Part shown: positions 35,070-47,005 of the stretch, one piece after another
Layout: each line of letters starts with the position of its first letter
Position numbering within the stretch: position 1 is the stretch's first letter
Assembly (NCBI GenBank): GCA_904063045.1
Contig: CAJFCJ010000022.1
Location: 124,001-188,000 of the forward strand
Source: Dimorphilus gyrociliatus
Taxonomy: Eukaryota; Annelida; Polychaeta; Dinophilidae
Direction of reading: 5' to 3'
DNA length: 64,000 nt
The notes under the pieces: generated by a model
What the model saw: the letters and a program-made list of their open reading frames with translations, nothing else
Database searches by the model: none
Told to the model about the DNA's origin: nothing
Translations under genes and position numbers: made by a program

Positions 35070-38000
35070 GGATGAAGATGAAAAGTTAAAAGATTTTGTA
35101 AGTGATCTATTACAATTGGTACGTTCAGAAGATATTGAAACAATAAAAGAACTGTGTGAATCACGACCGGATATTGGCTATTTAAGTCAACAAATAGACG
35201 TAACTGGGTGGTCATCAATAACTTTGGCAGCTGAATTAGGTAACAATGATATCTTAGCCTTATTTCTCACCGAAGGAGCGTCGGTGAGGTCAAGAAATTC
35301 GGCCGGAAGTTCTAGTCTTCTACACTGCGCATGTGCAAATGGGCATATTCATACTGTTGAATTTTTGTTGAAAAATGGATATTCATTAGAAGATTTTACG
35401 GAAACAGATGGAGAAGGTAAAAATGAAAAGAGATATTTTTTTCACAATGTTTATACTTGTTTTTTAAATGTAAATAGACTGTTTACTTAGTATTACTATT
35501 TGTTTTTCTTTCTATTAGCAGCTTAAGTTTGAATTGTAAAGAAGGAAAAATTGAAAAATAGCTTTAAAAAATTTAAAATACTATTACATTTTTGTAAAAA
35601 TATGAATATTAATTAGTTCATTATATCCATTAATGTTTTTTTACTTGTAGGTTGGAATGCTTTGCATTGCGCTGCTGATGGAGGACATCCAGAAATGATA
35701 CAGAAATTATTAGAATATAAGTTAGATGTTAACTCGAAAGCGACAGATGGAGCAACACCTCTTTATTTAGCGGCACAAAATAATTTTGCCGTTATCGTTC
35801 AAATTCTATTAGAAGCTGGAGCTGATGAAAATATGACAGATGATGAACAATGGCGCCCTCTACACGCCGCTGCATCTAATGGTTCAGTTGATAGTATAAT
35901 AGTTTTATTAGCTGCAAGTGGAGCCAAAGATGTCAATACTCAGAATTCAGCAGGTGTTACTGCATTATATTTGGCTAGTCAACAAGGACACTCGACTACC
36001 TGCAAAGTTTTACTAGATCACGCCGCAGCGGCAAATCTTGCTGAAACGGACGAAGGTTAGCTTTTGAACATAGAAAAATCCAATAGGTCTTTTATTTTCG
36101 GTTAAATAAACCGGTCTTTTCACGTTTCGGCACCTAAATACAAATAACATTGTTTATTCTTTCCGTTTAACGCAATTGCAAACACAACTTCAGGTGAGAA
36201 ATTTAACAATATGAACCGTTAAGTAGTTAATCCGTTCTTAGTCATTCGACCATAATAGAAATACCTTAATTTGACCAAAACACCAAACTATAAATTGAAA
36301 TATATCTTTCATCTTTTATTTTTAATGCCAGAGGTTTATCTCTAATTTTTCTTTTTACAGGTTTTGCGCCAATTCACGTGGCAAGTCAGAATGGTCATTT
36401 CGATACTGTTCGTACTTTAATAGCCGGAAATGCAGATAAAGATTTACCCGTTGCAGCTAATATGTGGCGACCATTACATTATGCTGCTCAAGAGGGTCAT
36501 GTGAGCATAGCCGAGCTTTTAATTAAGTATGGGGCTGATGTAAACACTAAAACTTCTGAGGGTCATTCACCTCTACATGTTGCCTCAGAAAATGGCCATT
36601 CAGATGTTGTTGAATTATTATTAAAAAATAGAGCAGATATTGAGGCAAAAGACGGTTTGGGATGGACTGCTCTCTTCCACGCAGCTCAAAATGGCCACTC
36701 AGATGTGCTAAACATTCTACTGAATAATAGGGCCAACGTAAATGCAAAGACAAAACAGGGTCATACACCTCTTTTGGTAGCCGTTCAGAATGAAAGCCCT
36801 GAATGTGTCCAATTATTGATAGAAAACGACGCAATTGTAAGTGTACAGGAAGAGGAAAATGGTCTAACGCCTCTTCACGCAGCATGCCAATCAGAATTCT
36901 GTGTGGAACTCATCGAAAAACTTCTTGCTTCTGATAAAGCTCTTCCAATAAATTATCAAGATAAAAGAGGTGACTATGAGGAAAATTCACTAAATAACGA
37001 ATATTTAGAACTTTTTTCTTTATTTATAGGCTGGTGTGCTTTGCATTATTCCGCTGAAATAGGAAATGTTGACGCTTTAAGACTCCTATTAGACATTCCA
37101 GGAATTCAAATTGATGTTCAAAATGTAGGTGGTAGAACACCTTTATGGATAGCCTCTTCTTCTGGTCATGCAGACTGCATTGATGATTTTTATATTCGCG
37201 GAAGTGATCCTTCACTAGTAGATTTCGACGGTTGGAGTTGTCTTCACGCTGCGGCTGCGGATGGTCACGCCGATATGATAAATGTTATATTAAACTTAAA
37301 AGATTTCGATATTCATATCGACAGAAAAACATATCATGGTTTCAGTGCTTTACATTTAGCCAGCCAAAGAGGTCACTTAGAAGTGGTCAAGCAGCTGGTT
37401 GAGTTTAAGGCAGATATTAATCTTGAAGACAATCATGGGCAAAAAACAATACATTTATGTAGCACGGTTGGACAACAAAAAGTTATTGAATATTTAGTTG
37501 AACTTGGAGCTTCGGTTGACGAACAAGATAATAATGGTTGGGGACCCCTTCATCACGCAACAAAACACAATAAAGAAGATACGGTTAGATTCCTTCTCAA
37601 ATCTAAAGCCGATGTCGACCTGCAAACCAAGGAATGCTATACCCCTCTAATGATTGCCAGTCAGCACGGCTACGAACCGTTAGTAACAATGTTCCTCGAA
37701 AATGATGCTCAGCCGAATCTTTTCGAAACAAGTGGTGTAACTGCACTACATGTTGCCGCAGATCAGGTGAAATTTAACACTAACTAATCAAAATTCATTT
37801 ATTAAACAATATAAGAAATTCAACTAAAACAAAAAAAAACACTTAACAGGGAAGAGACTCTATAGCTCGAGCGCTTCTCAATGCTGGAGCTGATCCAAAT
37901 GCTAAGACTACGGATGAATTAACTTCACTCTATTTGGCAGCAAAAAATTCTTTTCTTGAAGTTGTTCGTATCCTTTTGTTATCTGGAGCCGAGGTTAACG

Positions 38001-38801
38001 GAACAGTTTGCGGAGGATTTACTGCTCTTCATATTGCTGCTCAAAATGGTGATGAGGAGATTGTCGAAGTATTAATAGCCGCTGGAGCTTCAATAGCATG
38101 CGTTGATGAAGCTGCATGGTCAGCGTTATTTTTTGCTTGTCAATACGGTAAAACGGGGGTTGTAAAAAGATTATTAGAAACTGGGGCCAAGACAAATGTT
38201 CAAGGTTTGGATGGGGTTAGTCCTCTACTCTTAGCTGTTCATGGTGGTCATATTAAAGTAAGAAATGTTTTATTACATAACTATTTGTTTGCTAACCTTT
38301 TAAAATGATAATTATTTATAGATTGTTGAACTTTTGCTTATGGCTAATGCGGATGTCGACGTGGCAACTACATCGGGGCATAGTTGTATTGCAGTCGCCG
38401 CGGAAAGGGGTGATTTAGAATTAGCTCAATTGTTACTGTTTCACGGGGCCGATGTTAATGCGGCCGATGATCAAGGAATAACACCTCTTCATTTAGCATG
38501 TCGAAATGGACATCGTAAACTATCTGAATGTCTTTTAAAGGCGGGGGCTATGCCTGATATAAAAGCTAAAGGAAAGTTGACACCAGCAATGGCAGCTTAT
38601 CACAATGGTCATACGGATATAGTAAAATTACTAATAAAATACGGTGCAGCAACACCCAATAAAAAGGACAATCAAGGTGAAACTTGGGGTTCCTATTTCA
38701 AAGATATGTTCTCTAAAGCTTGGACCCAGAGCGTAAGAACATTAAACTTCGGTTACGGAAACGACCAGCAGGAATATATTGCGGTAGCTCAACATATTTA
38801 A
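34749..38801 (+). CDS. Long ankyrin-repeat protein with polyglutamate N-terminus
   Basis: Predicted 1,034 residues in seven exons: 34749-34765, 34968-35416, 35651-36055, 36361-36969, 37030-37766, 37850-38257, 38322-38801 (total divisible by three). After MDELE and a Glu-rich stretch of about 35 residues encoded by GAA/GAG repeats, roughly 26 ankyrin repeats fill the protein, many with the canonical TPLHxAxxxGH core (for example SPLHVASENGH, SALHLASQRGH, TPLHLACRNGH). A non-repeat C-terminal tail of about 45 residues starts near GETWGSYFKDMF. No kinase, death, SOCS-box or channel domain is seen, so it is an ankyrin-only scaffold of unknown partner. Exon boundaries do not follow the repeat unit strictly, except several that fall just before the G-W or G-F of a repeat. 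Confidence 0.9.
35022..35082 (+). repeat. GAA/GAG trinucleotide tract encoding polyglutamate
   Basis: In-frame GAA/GAG repeats within the second coding exon of the ankyrin gene encode a run of about a dozen glutamates, followed by EDEDEK. Likely length-polymorphic. Confidence 0.85.
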
Positions 38802-39350
38802 AAGAATCGAATTTTGGTTGGTAAAAAAGGCAACAAGATATAGCAACAAAAATAAAAAAAACAATAGTAAAATAGAGTTTATTATTATTTATTTCTTTAT
38901 TCTTTCTTTTTGTTGGAAACGTTTGTGAAAATGAAGTTTAAAAAATATAAATAATCATTTTATTCTCCTTTTCGTTTAGTTTTTCTTTTCCTGTTATAGT
39001 ATACTTATCAATTGGTGCATTTACCTTAACTGATAAATATTTTCGCTATCTATCACCTTAATATTAAACATTTGTAAATAATAACGGTCTTTAAGATCAA
39101 TAAAATTGACCATTTGAGATACAGACTGCAGTAAAAGAATGAATGAATGAATGAATGAATGAATGAGCGTAACAGAGAGAGAGAGAAAGAGAGAGAGAGA
39201 CCGCTTTCCAAACAAACAAATACCTAGCATTAATCTTTATCGACCTGCAAAAATATCTACTCAAATCCCTGATCCTTTAAAAGTTCGACTAGGTTCAAAA
39301 AACAAGAGTCAATCACAAACGAAGGAGTTGGAAGAAAACAAATTAAGATA
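38802..39350. other. Convergent 3' region with GAAT and GA microsatellites
   Basis: Between the ankyrin gene (+) and dynein light chain gene (-). Contains about six GAAT units at 39138-39165, followed by a GA-rich run to about 39200. The short ORFs over it are repeat artefacts. Confidence 0.7.
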
Positions 39351-39770
39351 TCAATCAACGTAAAGAATGTAAATCATTGCCATAGCAAAAAGTGTATCAT
39401 TTGAATATTTTACGCATTTAAAACAGTCCTTATTCTCATTCCAATAGCACCTTGATCCAAATTTCGTACCTTTCTGACCAGCCGATCCTAAACTCACTAC
39501 GGCAACTATTTTATAACGGTAGTATTGGAGTTGCTTGAGGTCTCTCATCAGTTCTCCAGCTATTTCATGGCTAAGATGCTTACATTTTACAGGATCATAT
39601 ACTTCAGACTCAAGACGACGCTTTAGAAGAGCTTCTGTTATTTCTCGAATGGCCTCTTCTTTTTCTTCTTTATTTGATGTGGGCGTTCCGTTCATGTTAG
39701 GGCATTCCGCGGTCATTTTTTCTTCCATTGATTCAGCGACTCCTAGCGGATTGCTATATAGTAGAGACAT
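39351..39770 (-). CDS. Tctex1-domain dynein light chain
   Basis: Predicted 139 residues in a single exon, a member of the Tctex-type light chain family that bridges cargo or intermediate chains in cytoplasmic, IFT or axonemal dynein. Residues from about 55 on match the domain: an amphipathic helix (AIREITEALLKRRL), YDPVKCKHLSHEIAGELMRD, YRYKIVAVVSLG, SRCYWNENKD, and the closing strand NDTLFAMAMIYILYVD, where the protein ends as the family does. The divergent N-terminal 50 residues lack the usual N-TY-L-P motif, so the subtype (DYNLT2B, DYNLT4 or DYNLT5-like) is not certain. The ATG at 39770 follows an upstream in-frame stop. The open frame at 39825-40097 is not joined to it by a convincing intron. 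Confidence 0.85.
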   Translation of the reverse strand: MSLLYSNPLGVAESMEEKMTAECPNMNGTPTSNKEEKEEAIREITEALLKRRLESEVYDPVKCKHLSHEIAGELMRDLKQLQYYRYKIVAVVSLGSAGQKGTKFGSRCYWNENKDCFKCVKYSNDTLFAMAMIYILYVD

Positions 39771-40719
39771 CTCTTCTTTGAAGTTCGCGTATTCTAATAT
39801 TATTGATTGAAAAATTTTACCAGTTTATCCGTTCAGGTTTAATTGAGAAGAAAGTTTCGAATAACTTTTAACAATTAACCAAGAAAGCGAGCGAGTTGAA
39901 TTGCTGTAAACGTTATTAAATTTGAACAAGTTTTGATCTGTATGGCCGGGATCAGTTACGAATCCATTTTTAATCGGATTACGCAAGTTGAATCTATTAA
40001 ATAAATTTGTATGAGCGAGAATAAAAGATAGAATGTCATTTATACTGGGCAGTGACAGTTTAATGGTTATCTTTATACAAAATCTTAACAATAACATATT
40101 GAAATCGTTTCATTTGTTTGAATAAGTTCAACATGTCTGTTGAACAATCAATTATTAATTAGAGTCAAAAGTTTGCAACTTATCGTTTAGTTTCTTGATC
40201 TATAGTATTTAGAAAGTGATTGAGAAGCCATTCGGTGCTATAGTTACAAGATAAATAGAGGAACAAATGTAACAATTTGGGACAAATAACATCAAAAGTT
40301 TAGTTTCCTTTCAAGTAAACAACTTAAAAAAAAATCAAAAGTTCTTGCTTTAAAATTAATGCTAAAGATAAACATTTGTATCAGAACATTTTCTTTCAAG
40401 AGAAAAGAAATCATTGAATATTATCATTAGATCTGAAAAAAATAAAGTTGTTTTTTTACGAAAATAACATATGTATTTTTAATAAAATCACAAGTTTTTA
40501 TGATTATTCATAATCATTATGATTATATAATTGAAAAAAGCATTTAATAGAACAGCAAAATCTTTTTATAATGAAAAATAAACTTTTTTCATTCGGTTGA
40601 ATTGTTTATTATCTACTTGAGATTTTACTTTTAACAGCTATGGTTAAAAAGAATTCACAGCTTTGATATGTAGTTTCTGCATGACAGTGAACACAAAGAG
40701 ACTTGATGTTTTTTCAACA
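39771..40719. other. Intergenic, no secure gene
   Basis: Promoter side of the dynein light chain gene and 3' side of the THAP gene. A 90-codon open frame on the - strand (40097-39825) has no recognisable domain and is left out. Confidence 0.45.
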
Positions 40720-42647
40720 TCATATTCTATTTATCTCAGCTTCTATATCTTCAAGAAGTTTGAATGAGAAAAGCTCCTCTTTAATTCTTTTTTTATCTTC
40801 ACTATTATCTTTAGCGTTCTAGAAAAGAACGTTTGGTATATTATATAATATTTAAGGAAATAGCAAAAACAAAAATTAATTGATGGATACCTCGATCTTG
40901 ATATTTTTATTCCTTATCCAACTTCTTATCGATCGTTTTGCAGGTAGCCTTAAGGTTTTTCTTAATTTCTAAAAGTAAACAAACACTGAAAATTGAAACT
41001 TAATACCGAAATATACGGAAGACTACCTCATAAGCCTGAGGACTGGCTTCGTACAAATCAATAGAAAAGTTAATAATAGGCTCTTTATAGCTATGCAATT
41101 TTTTTTTAGTTAAAGATGAACGAAGAATATTTTCCAAGATGTGTTGTTGAAGTTTATTTAGGATGGTTTGACTGTTTTTTACGATATCATCGGCTAGTTG
41201 TTTCTTATTTTCTATTAAGAAATGAAAATATTATTGGATTTATCGTAAAAAATGATAGATGAATATACTTTTTCGTTGAAAAAGAGCAATAGTTTTACTA
41301 TGCTGCCTTTTTAATAATTTTATTCGATTTTCTAGAAATTGTATTCTTTTTTCGTAATGATTTCTTTTGCGATTGAAGACTCGCTTTAATTTTTTAGACT
41401 GTTTTAATAAAGTGAATAAATTTAAAAGAAATGCTAATAATCTAATTGATTGATAACTTCTAACCTTTTCAGATGTACTCGAATCTTCCTGGCAACATTG
41501 CGTAAGTACTGCGTCTTGTCTATCGTTTAACGGCTCCTCTTTAATTACCTCAGTGGCACAAAGCTCATTTCTAATTTGGTGTGAAGAAGAGTTTTCTAAT
41601 GATTCATTGTCTGCACTGTTTGGTTCTGATTGCTCTCTCTTTATTGACATGTAAGTACCTATAATATTTGAAACAGACTGTTGATTATTTGGACCATTGC
41701 TATTATTATTTTCTTTATCATTTTCATTTGAGCTGCAAAACTCATCAGTTGTTTGAGATTTCACTTCAATTGGCTTAATTTCGATTGTTTTCTTGGATAT
41801 TTTGCAAACAACCGCATCGTCTTTTTGTTTATTATCGTCACATGCATTTGCTTCAGTCCGCTCGCTATCCCCGTTGTTTTGAGTAGTAGTTGACTGTTCA
41901 TTAATTCCAAACTTAGCTATTGGCCTTATTAAAGCGGGTGATATTAAATCAATATGCCCGGATCTTCGGAAAGCGTTATTAAACTGACTAGAATCGATTG
42001 TTATGTAATCCTTATGCATGGGATTATTAGTAATTGGTTTAGGAGCAATGGGTCGAAAGCCAGGGTAACAATTTGATATTACTGAATTTACTTTCTTTGT
42101 AGTGGATGCAATTGGACCATTAGCTTGGTCTACAGTAGAGTTTGAAAAGTTTGATGATTCACTCTGATGTATAGTTAAATTCTTTTCTCCCTTCTCTCCG
42201 TTTCCTTCTTCATCTCCACCTTCTTTCTCTTTTCCTATATCTTCAGAGTCACTAAAGTTTAATGTTGGAATAGCAGTAGGTTTTAGAATAGCATCTTTTA
42301 TCTGCGAAATATTTAATTGCATTATTTCTGCGTATAACAAAAACATTATGTTCATACGTTTTCATATTGAGAGTCGTCAAAGTGACTGGAACATATAAAA
42401 TAACTTTGGGAGAGGTAGGCGGGTCCTTTATTGAGAAATATTTGTTCCAGACTTCTTGATCTTGTGTTTGTTACCCATCTTGCACATCTAAAAAGGGAAA
42501 ATTTCAATTTAAGTTGTTAAATAAATTATTTCTCTTCGTTCTTTTCTTGAAAAATTATTACCTTTTATTATCGTTAGGAAATGCATATCTTTTTTTCTTA
42601 CCACTATCGTGTTTTAGATTGCATTTATCAACGGCACAAGACAACAT
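40720..42647 (-). CDS. THAP-domain protein with P-element-transposase-like C-terminal segment
   Basis: Predicted 514 residues from seven exons: 42647-42562, 42487-42358, 42301-41465, 41398-41269, 41211-41027, 40968-40891, 40818-40720 (total divisible by three). Residues 1-86 form a THAP zinc finger: C4 and C9, FP in YAFPND, W33, C61 and H64 in ICSSHF, and AIPTL matching the AVPTF box. A long acidic, Ser/Asn-rich linker follows, then a basic coiled coil (NRIKLLKRQ). The last 110 residues (SYKEPIINFSIDLYEASPQAYE, split here at the exon end, then KLRKTLRLPAKRSIRSWIRN) resemble the helical segment that follows the coil in P-element and THAP9-type transposases. No transposase catalytic domain follows, so this reads as a host DNA-binding protein, possibly a domesticated derivative. 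Likely a nuclear transcription regulator. Confidence 0.83.
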
Positions 42648-43546
42648 CCTGAAAATATTTGCAACATTTACAAAGTTTTGTGTAACTTTTAAGCAAAACT
42701 CCTTATTTTGCTAGAAGATGCCACTTTATTAGTAATATCTAATTTTGTATAACTCTCAATATCAATTTTTTTACATATTCCTTTATTTAAGTAACATACT
42801 TCTCAGTCAGTAGTTTATCCCTATTATCGTGTCCATAAAAACCGTCGTGTGCAGTGTCCGGTTATAGCTTAATGCCATGCGGGAATACGCATGGTCCTAA
42901 ATATTGATATAATTTCATTTCTACTACTTAAATAACTTGAGAAATGTGTAATATTTTTATGTTATGAAAATACGATTCAGATTATAACTATATCATGATA
43001 TCAATTTGTAAAAGTACGTAAGAAATAGATAAATTCTTAACAATATTCCACCAAAATTATTTCTTTCAGAACATTTCATGTTAATTGCAAAGATGAAGAA
43101 TAGAGATACAACATAAAAATACGTAAAAAATTAATTAAAATGGTAATTTAAGACTAAGATAAAAGTTGATCTACAAAGTCAGACCAGTTTTAAGCATACC
43201 GATTATTATCAAAACAAGCGCCGCCTATGTGTGTTGTGTGGTTTGTAAATGTAATTCAGAGCGTAATTTAGAACAAAAGATAAGTATTTATAGCTGTATA
43301 GTAAGTTACGATAAATTAATAACTATAAATATTAAAATCTTAATGATATAGTAAAATTATTAAAAATGATATAAGTGACTCTACTCTTTTAGCATCTCCC
43401 TCTGTAACAGAGAATATAAAGAAAACATTAAAATGAATATTAATAGTTACCTTTACCTTCTTTCCATTAACCTATATAACTATTAATTAATAACTGTTTT
43501 GATTGAATAACTTTACTTATTTCAATTTTATTACAAAAAGGAAACC
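42648..43546. other. Intergenic between THAP and zinc-finger genes
   Basis: Divergent promoter region. It contains a GC-richer patch at about 42838-42896 with a perfect 7-bp hairpin (see findings). The rest is AT-rich and non-coding. Confidence 0.5.
42875..42894. other. Perfect short inverted repeat (7-bp stem, 6-base loop)
   Basis: CCATGCG, loop GGAATA, CGCATGG. It lies in an island of mixed base composition within an AT-rich divergent promoter region. Function is unknown; it could be a small RNA fold, a factor-binding palindrome, or chance. Confidence 0.5.
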
Positions 43547-44612
43547 ATGAAAGAGAAAGAGCTACAAAGTGAACTTTTAAGAAAAATAAAGAAATTTTGC
43601 TACAATGTATTTAAAGAGGAGGAAAGGATTTCCATTATCGGTACTATTGGAATTAAATTGTCGGAGGATCGAATTATGTTGCTCAGTATAAATGAAGATG
43701 CTATAAATAAAGATAGTATAGGGGAAGATATGATCGAAGTAAATGAATCGGACGACACGGATGATAGCGACTCAAATATGAATGGAAACAATGATAATAA
43801 TTTTCAAATGCTATCCGCTTTCGAGAACAGTGAAAATAGTAAAAGATTTATGGGAAGTTCATTAAAATATGAATCAAATATTGAGTCAGATAAAGGAAAG
43901 GACTGTTCAACTGATGCTCATCAAAGAAATTTCAAATCAATCACTGAATCGTCAAAGAATATGTTATTTGGATCAAATAAAAAGTATTGTAATCATTTAT
44001 CAACTGACCGTGAACAACAGTTGGACGAGGTAACTTAGTAATTAAACTGCTATTTATTATAATAATCTTTCATTAATCTGTTGGAAGCAGACTGATTGTG
44101 AAAATCCGGAACACGAATGTCAAATTTGCGGGAAATGTTGTACAACAAAATATGGATTAAAATTACATCAAGTCGTTCATTCAACCGAAAAACCGTTCAA
44201 GTGTCCTTACTGTAATGCAGAATTTAAATGGAAAAATAGTTACGGTCGACATAAGAAGCTGGTCCATGATAAGTTGAAAAGAGGATTATCTGAATCAACA
44301 AAAACATCAGTTAGTGGAAAGGTTCATACTTATATATTTATACAATATAAACTAATGTTATATATTACTAATATATACATTATTTTCTCTCAGACTGAAT
44401 CAAATTTCGATTCTCCATTTAACTGTAAGGATTGCGGCAAAGTCTTTCAAACTCATCACTATCTTAAAGTACATAGGGTGGTCGTCCACTCTGCTTTAAA
44501 ACCTTTCGTCTGTTCAATATGTAATGCATCATTTAAATGGAAATACAGCTTTGAAAGACACCAAAGATTACTGCACGGAGCTACAAACAGAAATACTGAA
44601 CAGTTTATATAA
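43547..44612 (+). CDS. C2H2 zinc-finger protein, tandem pair member A
   Basis: Predicted 310-residue nuclear protein, exons 43547-44029, 44091-44321 and 44394-44612 (divisible by three). The N-terminal 60 residues contain a block shared with the next gene (FKEEERISIIGTIGIKL, DRIMLLSINED, INK). An acidic Ser/Asn-rich linker follows. Two exons each carry a pair of C2H2 fingers: CQICGKC..HQVVH and CPYCNAEFKWKN..HKKLVH, then CKDCGKVF..HRVVVH and CSICNASFKWKY..HQRLLH. The linkers HSTEKPFKC and HSALKPFVC resemble the TGEKP linker. The second finger of each pair has a conserved A-F-K-W-K core, so the exons arose by duplication of a two-finger unit. Likely sequence-specific DNA binder; target unknown. 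Confidence 0.85.
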
Positions 44613-45607
44613 TTTCAAAAAAGTTTTCTTCCTTTTTTAGTTGTTCAAGTCTTAATATAATAGTCATATTTTACTAACAAGAAAAGAGTTTAATATATTT
44701 ATTTTCAATAAGAAAACATAAAGAAAGAAAATGAAATGAACTAAATGAAAAAGTTTGTTCGTTATTGTTTCAGCTATTGAAATGTCTATGGAATTTGTTA
44801 CAATTTAGATTCTAAGATAGGAGATATTGGGTAGGGAGTGTAAGAAGGCCAAGACGGACGCGTGCTTGGTGTACACGTGTATACAGTATATATCTGTGCG
44901 TGTGTATATGCGAAGGCGAATACAGAAAGAATAAATTAAAAAACATCCCATAGGTGGCATTGCGAATATTATATTGATTTGTGTCTGGCTGCATTTAATA
45001 CTTGCAAGCCTATATTTTGATCTGAGCCGTTGTTTTCCTGTTGGAAATCAAATCGACTCATTCAAATAAAACATATATATTTAAGTAAGAATACTTTAAA
45101 TTCCTAATCTGCTTGTTTGACGGGCCACATTAAACTGGATAAGCTTTATTCTTTATAAACTCTGATCGAATGTCTTTCGCCTATTGATGTCTTTTAAAGA
45201 GGTACAATTTTTTTTATCAGTATGCACTCCCATCAATAGTATTATATTTGCAATTATTTGACTGTAATCCACTTATCTAACTTAAAACAGAAAAGATTTT
45301 ATTGAGTAGGTGTATAGGAGTATGAGCGATAATATGATTTAAAGAACAACTAGAAAAATTCAGAGAAAAACAGTTCCATCACTTAGTATAGTTTATTATA
45401 TTAATATTACGAATTTTTTCAAAGTACTAATTGATATTCTATAATTATCAGTTAATGAAATAATAGAAGAGAAGAAGTTGAAGAAGGTTCACACTGTATA
45501 TAGTATATATATTATTAATATATAGTATATATATATATATACATATATATGTATATATGTATATATATATATAATAATTATATATGCATATATATACCTT
45601 AAATACA
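44613..45607. other. Intergenic with TA-rich tract near the downstream start
   Basis: Between the two zinc-finger paralogues. It contains the motif TATACAGTATA at about 44880 and a long TA-rich tract at 45495-45597 immediately before the ATG of the second gene. No gene seen. Confidence 0.55.
45495..45597. repeat. TA-rich simple repeat upstream of zinc-finger gene B
   Basis: About 100 bases made almost only of T and A in TATATA-type runs, ending some ten bases before the predicted start codon of the second C2H2 gene. Confidence 0.8.
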
Positions 45608-47005
45608 ATGAACGAAAGAAGAATAAACTTCGAAAGAACCCTATCAGAAACAATTAAATTACTATGTAGAGGGGAATTTCAAAAAGAAGAAAGATTTACA
45701 ATCAATGGAACCATAGGTGTCTCTTTGCCAAATGATAGAATATTTTTAGTTGGAATTCACGAGGAAATTATCAATAAAAATGGTAGAATTCATGAAGAAA
45801 GTCCAACAAATTTAAATGATGAAGCTATAACGAAGGCTGCTGATGAAGGGCCTGATGTTAACAACTTTGATATTTTGCCAATGTTAGTGGATGAGGAAAA
45901 TCAACAAAAGAAACAAGAAGATTCTTCGTCTTCCATTAATTGGGATGATGATAGTGATAGTCTTTCATTAAATTCTTCAAATGCATTGAATCGGAGAGAC
46001 TCAGAAACAGATACTGACAGTAAACGATCAGTTATTAACTGCTCCAATGAAGAAACTAGTCCTAACCCGGTAAATATTGTTATTCTTTTTGTTGATAATC
46101 TGTGATGAAAAGGAAATTTATTCTTGAATATAAAAAGGTTCAACTGCTGACTATAAAAAAAGAAGCTAATACAGAAGACTATCAATGCACCGATTGTGGA
46201 AAATGTTTTGATAAATCGTCTCTATTAAAGCGTCATAAAGTCGTTCACAATTCTTCAAAGCCATTTTTGTGTTCATTTTGCGATTCGGCATTTAAATGGA
46301 GAAATAATGCTCTAAGGCACGAAAGAATCGTTCACGGAGAAAAAAAAAAAACAAGGTTTCAAGCTATCAGTGAATCATCCAATTTTGCTCAGTCAAGTAA
46401 CACCAACAAGGTATTGAAATAAATTGCTTTAATTGAAAATTTTAATATTTTTACTGAGTTGATTTAATTGTAAATCCTCTCTGAGAAAGTATTTCATTTC
46501 TAATATAATAAACAATTCCGTATTTCAGAGTCGAGGATCTGCTGTAAGAACATCTTTAGAGAGAAACCGCGTTGGCTTAAAATTATCTGAAGCTGCTCTA
46601 AATAAGAGAAAAAGAATTTGTAATCCAGAAAGGCCTTTTATGTGTAACATTTGTAAAGCCTCATTTACGTGGAAGAGTAATTTGTACAGGCATAAAAGAT
46701 TTCAACATCATACCGACAGTTCAACCGCTCTCAGCTGTTCAGCGTGTAATGTTCACTTTGATCTTAAAGCAAATTATGATAAACATATGGAGTCATGCCG
46801 TGGTGGGAATACACCGGATGGCTCAAATGAAATAATTTCAGTTCAAGTAAAAAATGGTGAGAAACCCGAAAAAAGAGATCGAAATGATGTTTCAGCAAGA
46901 AAAAGGACGTTTTCATGCAAAATTTGTGAACTCAAATTTGATTATAAAGATGGTCTTGTCTCACATATCATAAGAGATCATAAAGCTTTGAAAAAGTTTT
47001 CTTAG
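45608..47005 (+). CDS. C2H2 zinc-finger protein, tandem pair member B
   Basis: Predicted 403 residues, exons 45608-46069, 46138-46410 and 46529-47005 (divisible by three). The N-terminus (FQKEERFTINGTIGVSL, DRIFLVGIHEE, INK) matches gene A in sequence and position; the ATG at 45608 is chosen because it begins that homology. An acidic linker follows (DDDSDSLSLNSSN). Fingers: CTDCGKCF..HKVVH, CSFCDSAFKWRN..HERIVH, CNICKASFTWKS..HKRFQH, a C2HC-type CSACNVHFDLK..HMESC, and CKICELKFDYK..HIIRDH. The first two resemble gene A's pairs. A tandem duplication with later gain or loss of fingers explains the pair. Nuclear DNA-binding role inferred. Confidence 0.85.

Noticed and set aside
39825-40097. 90-codon - strand frame upstream of the dynein light chain
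   Set aside because: It could join the light chain only by a 27-bp intron, too short for this genome, and shows no family motif.
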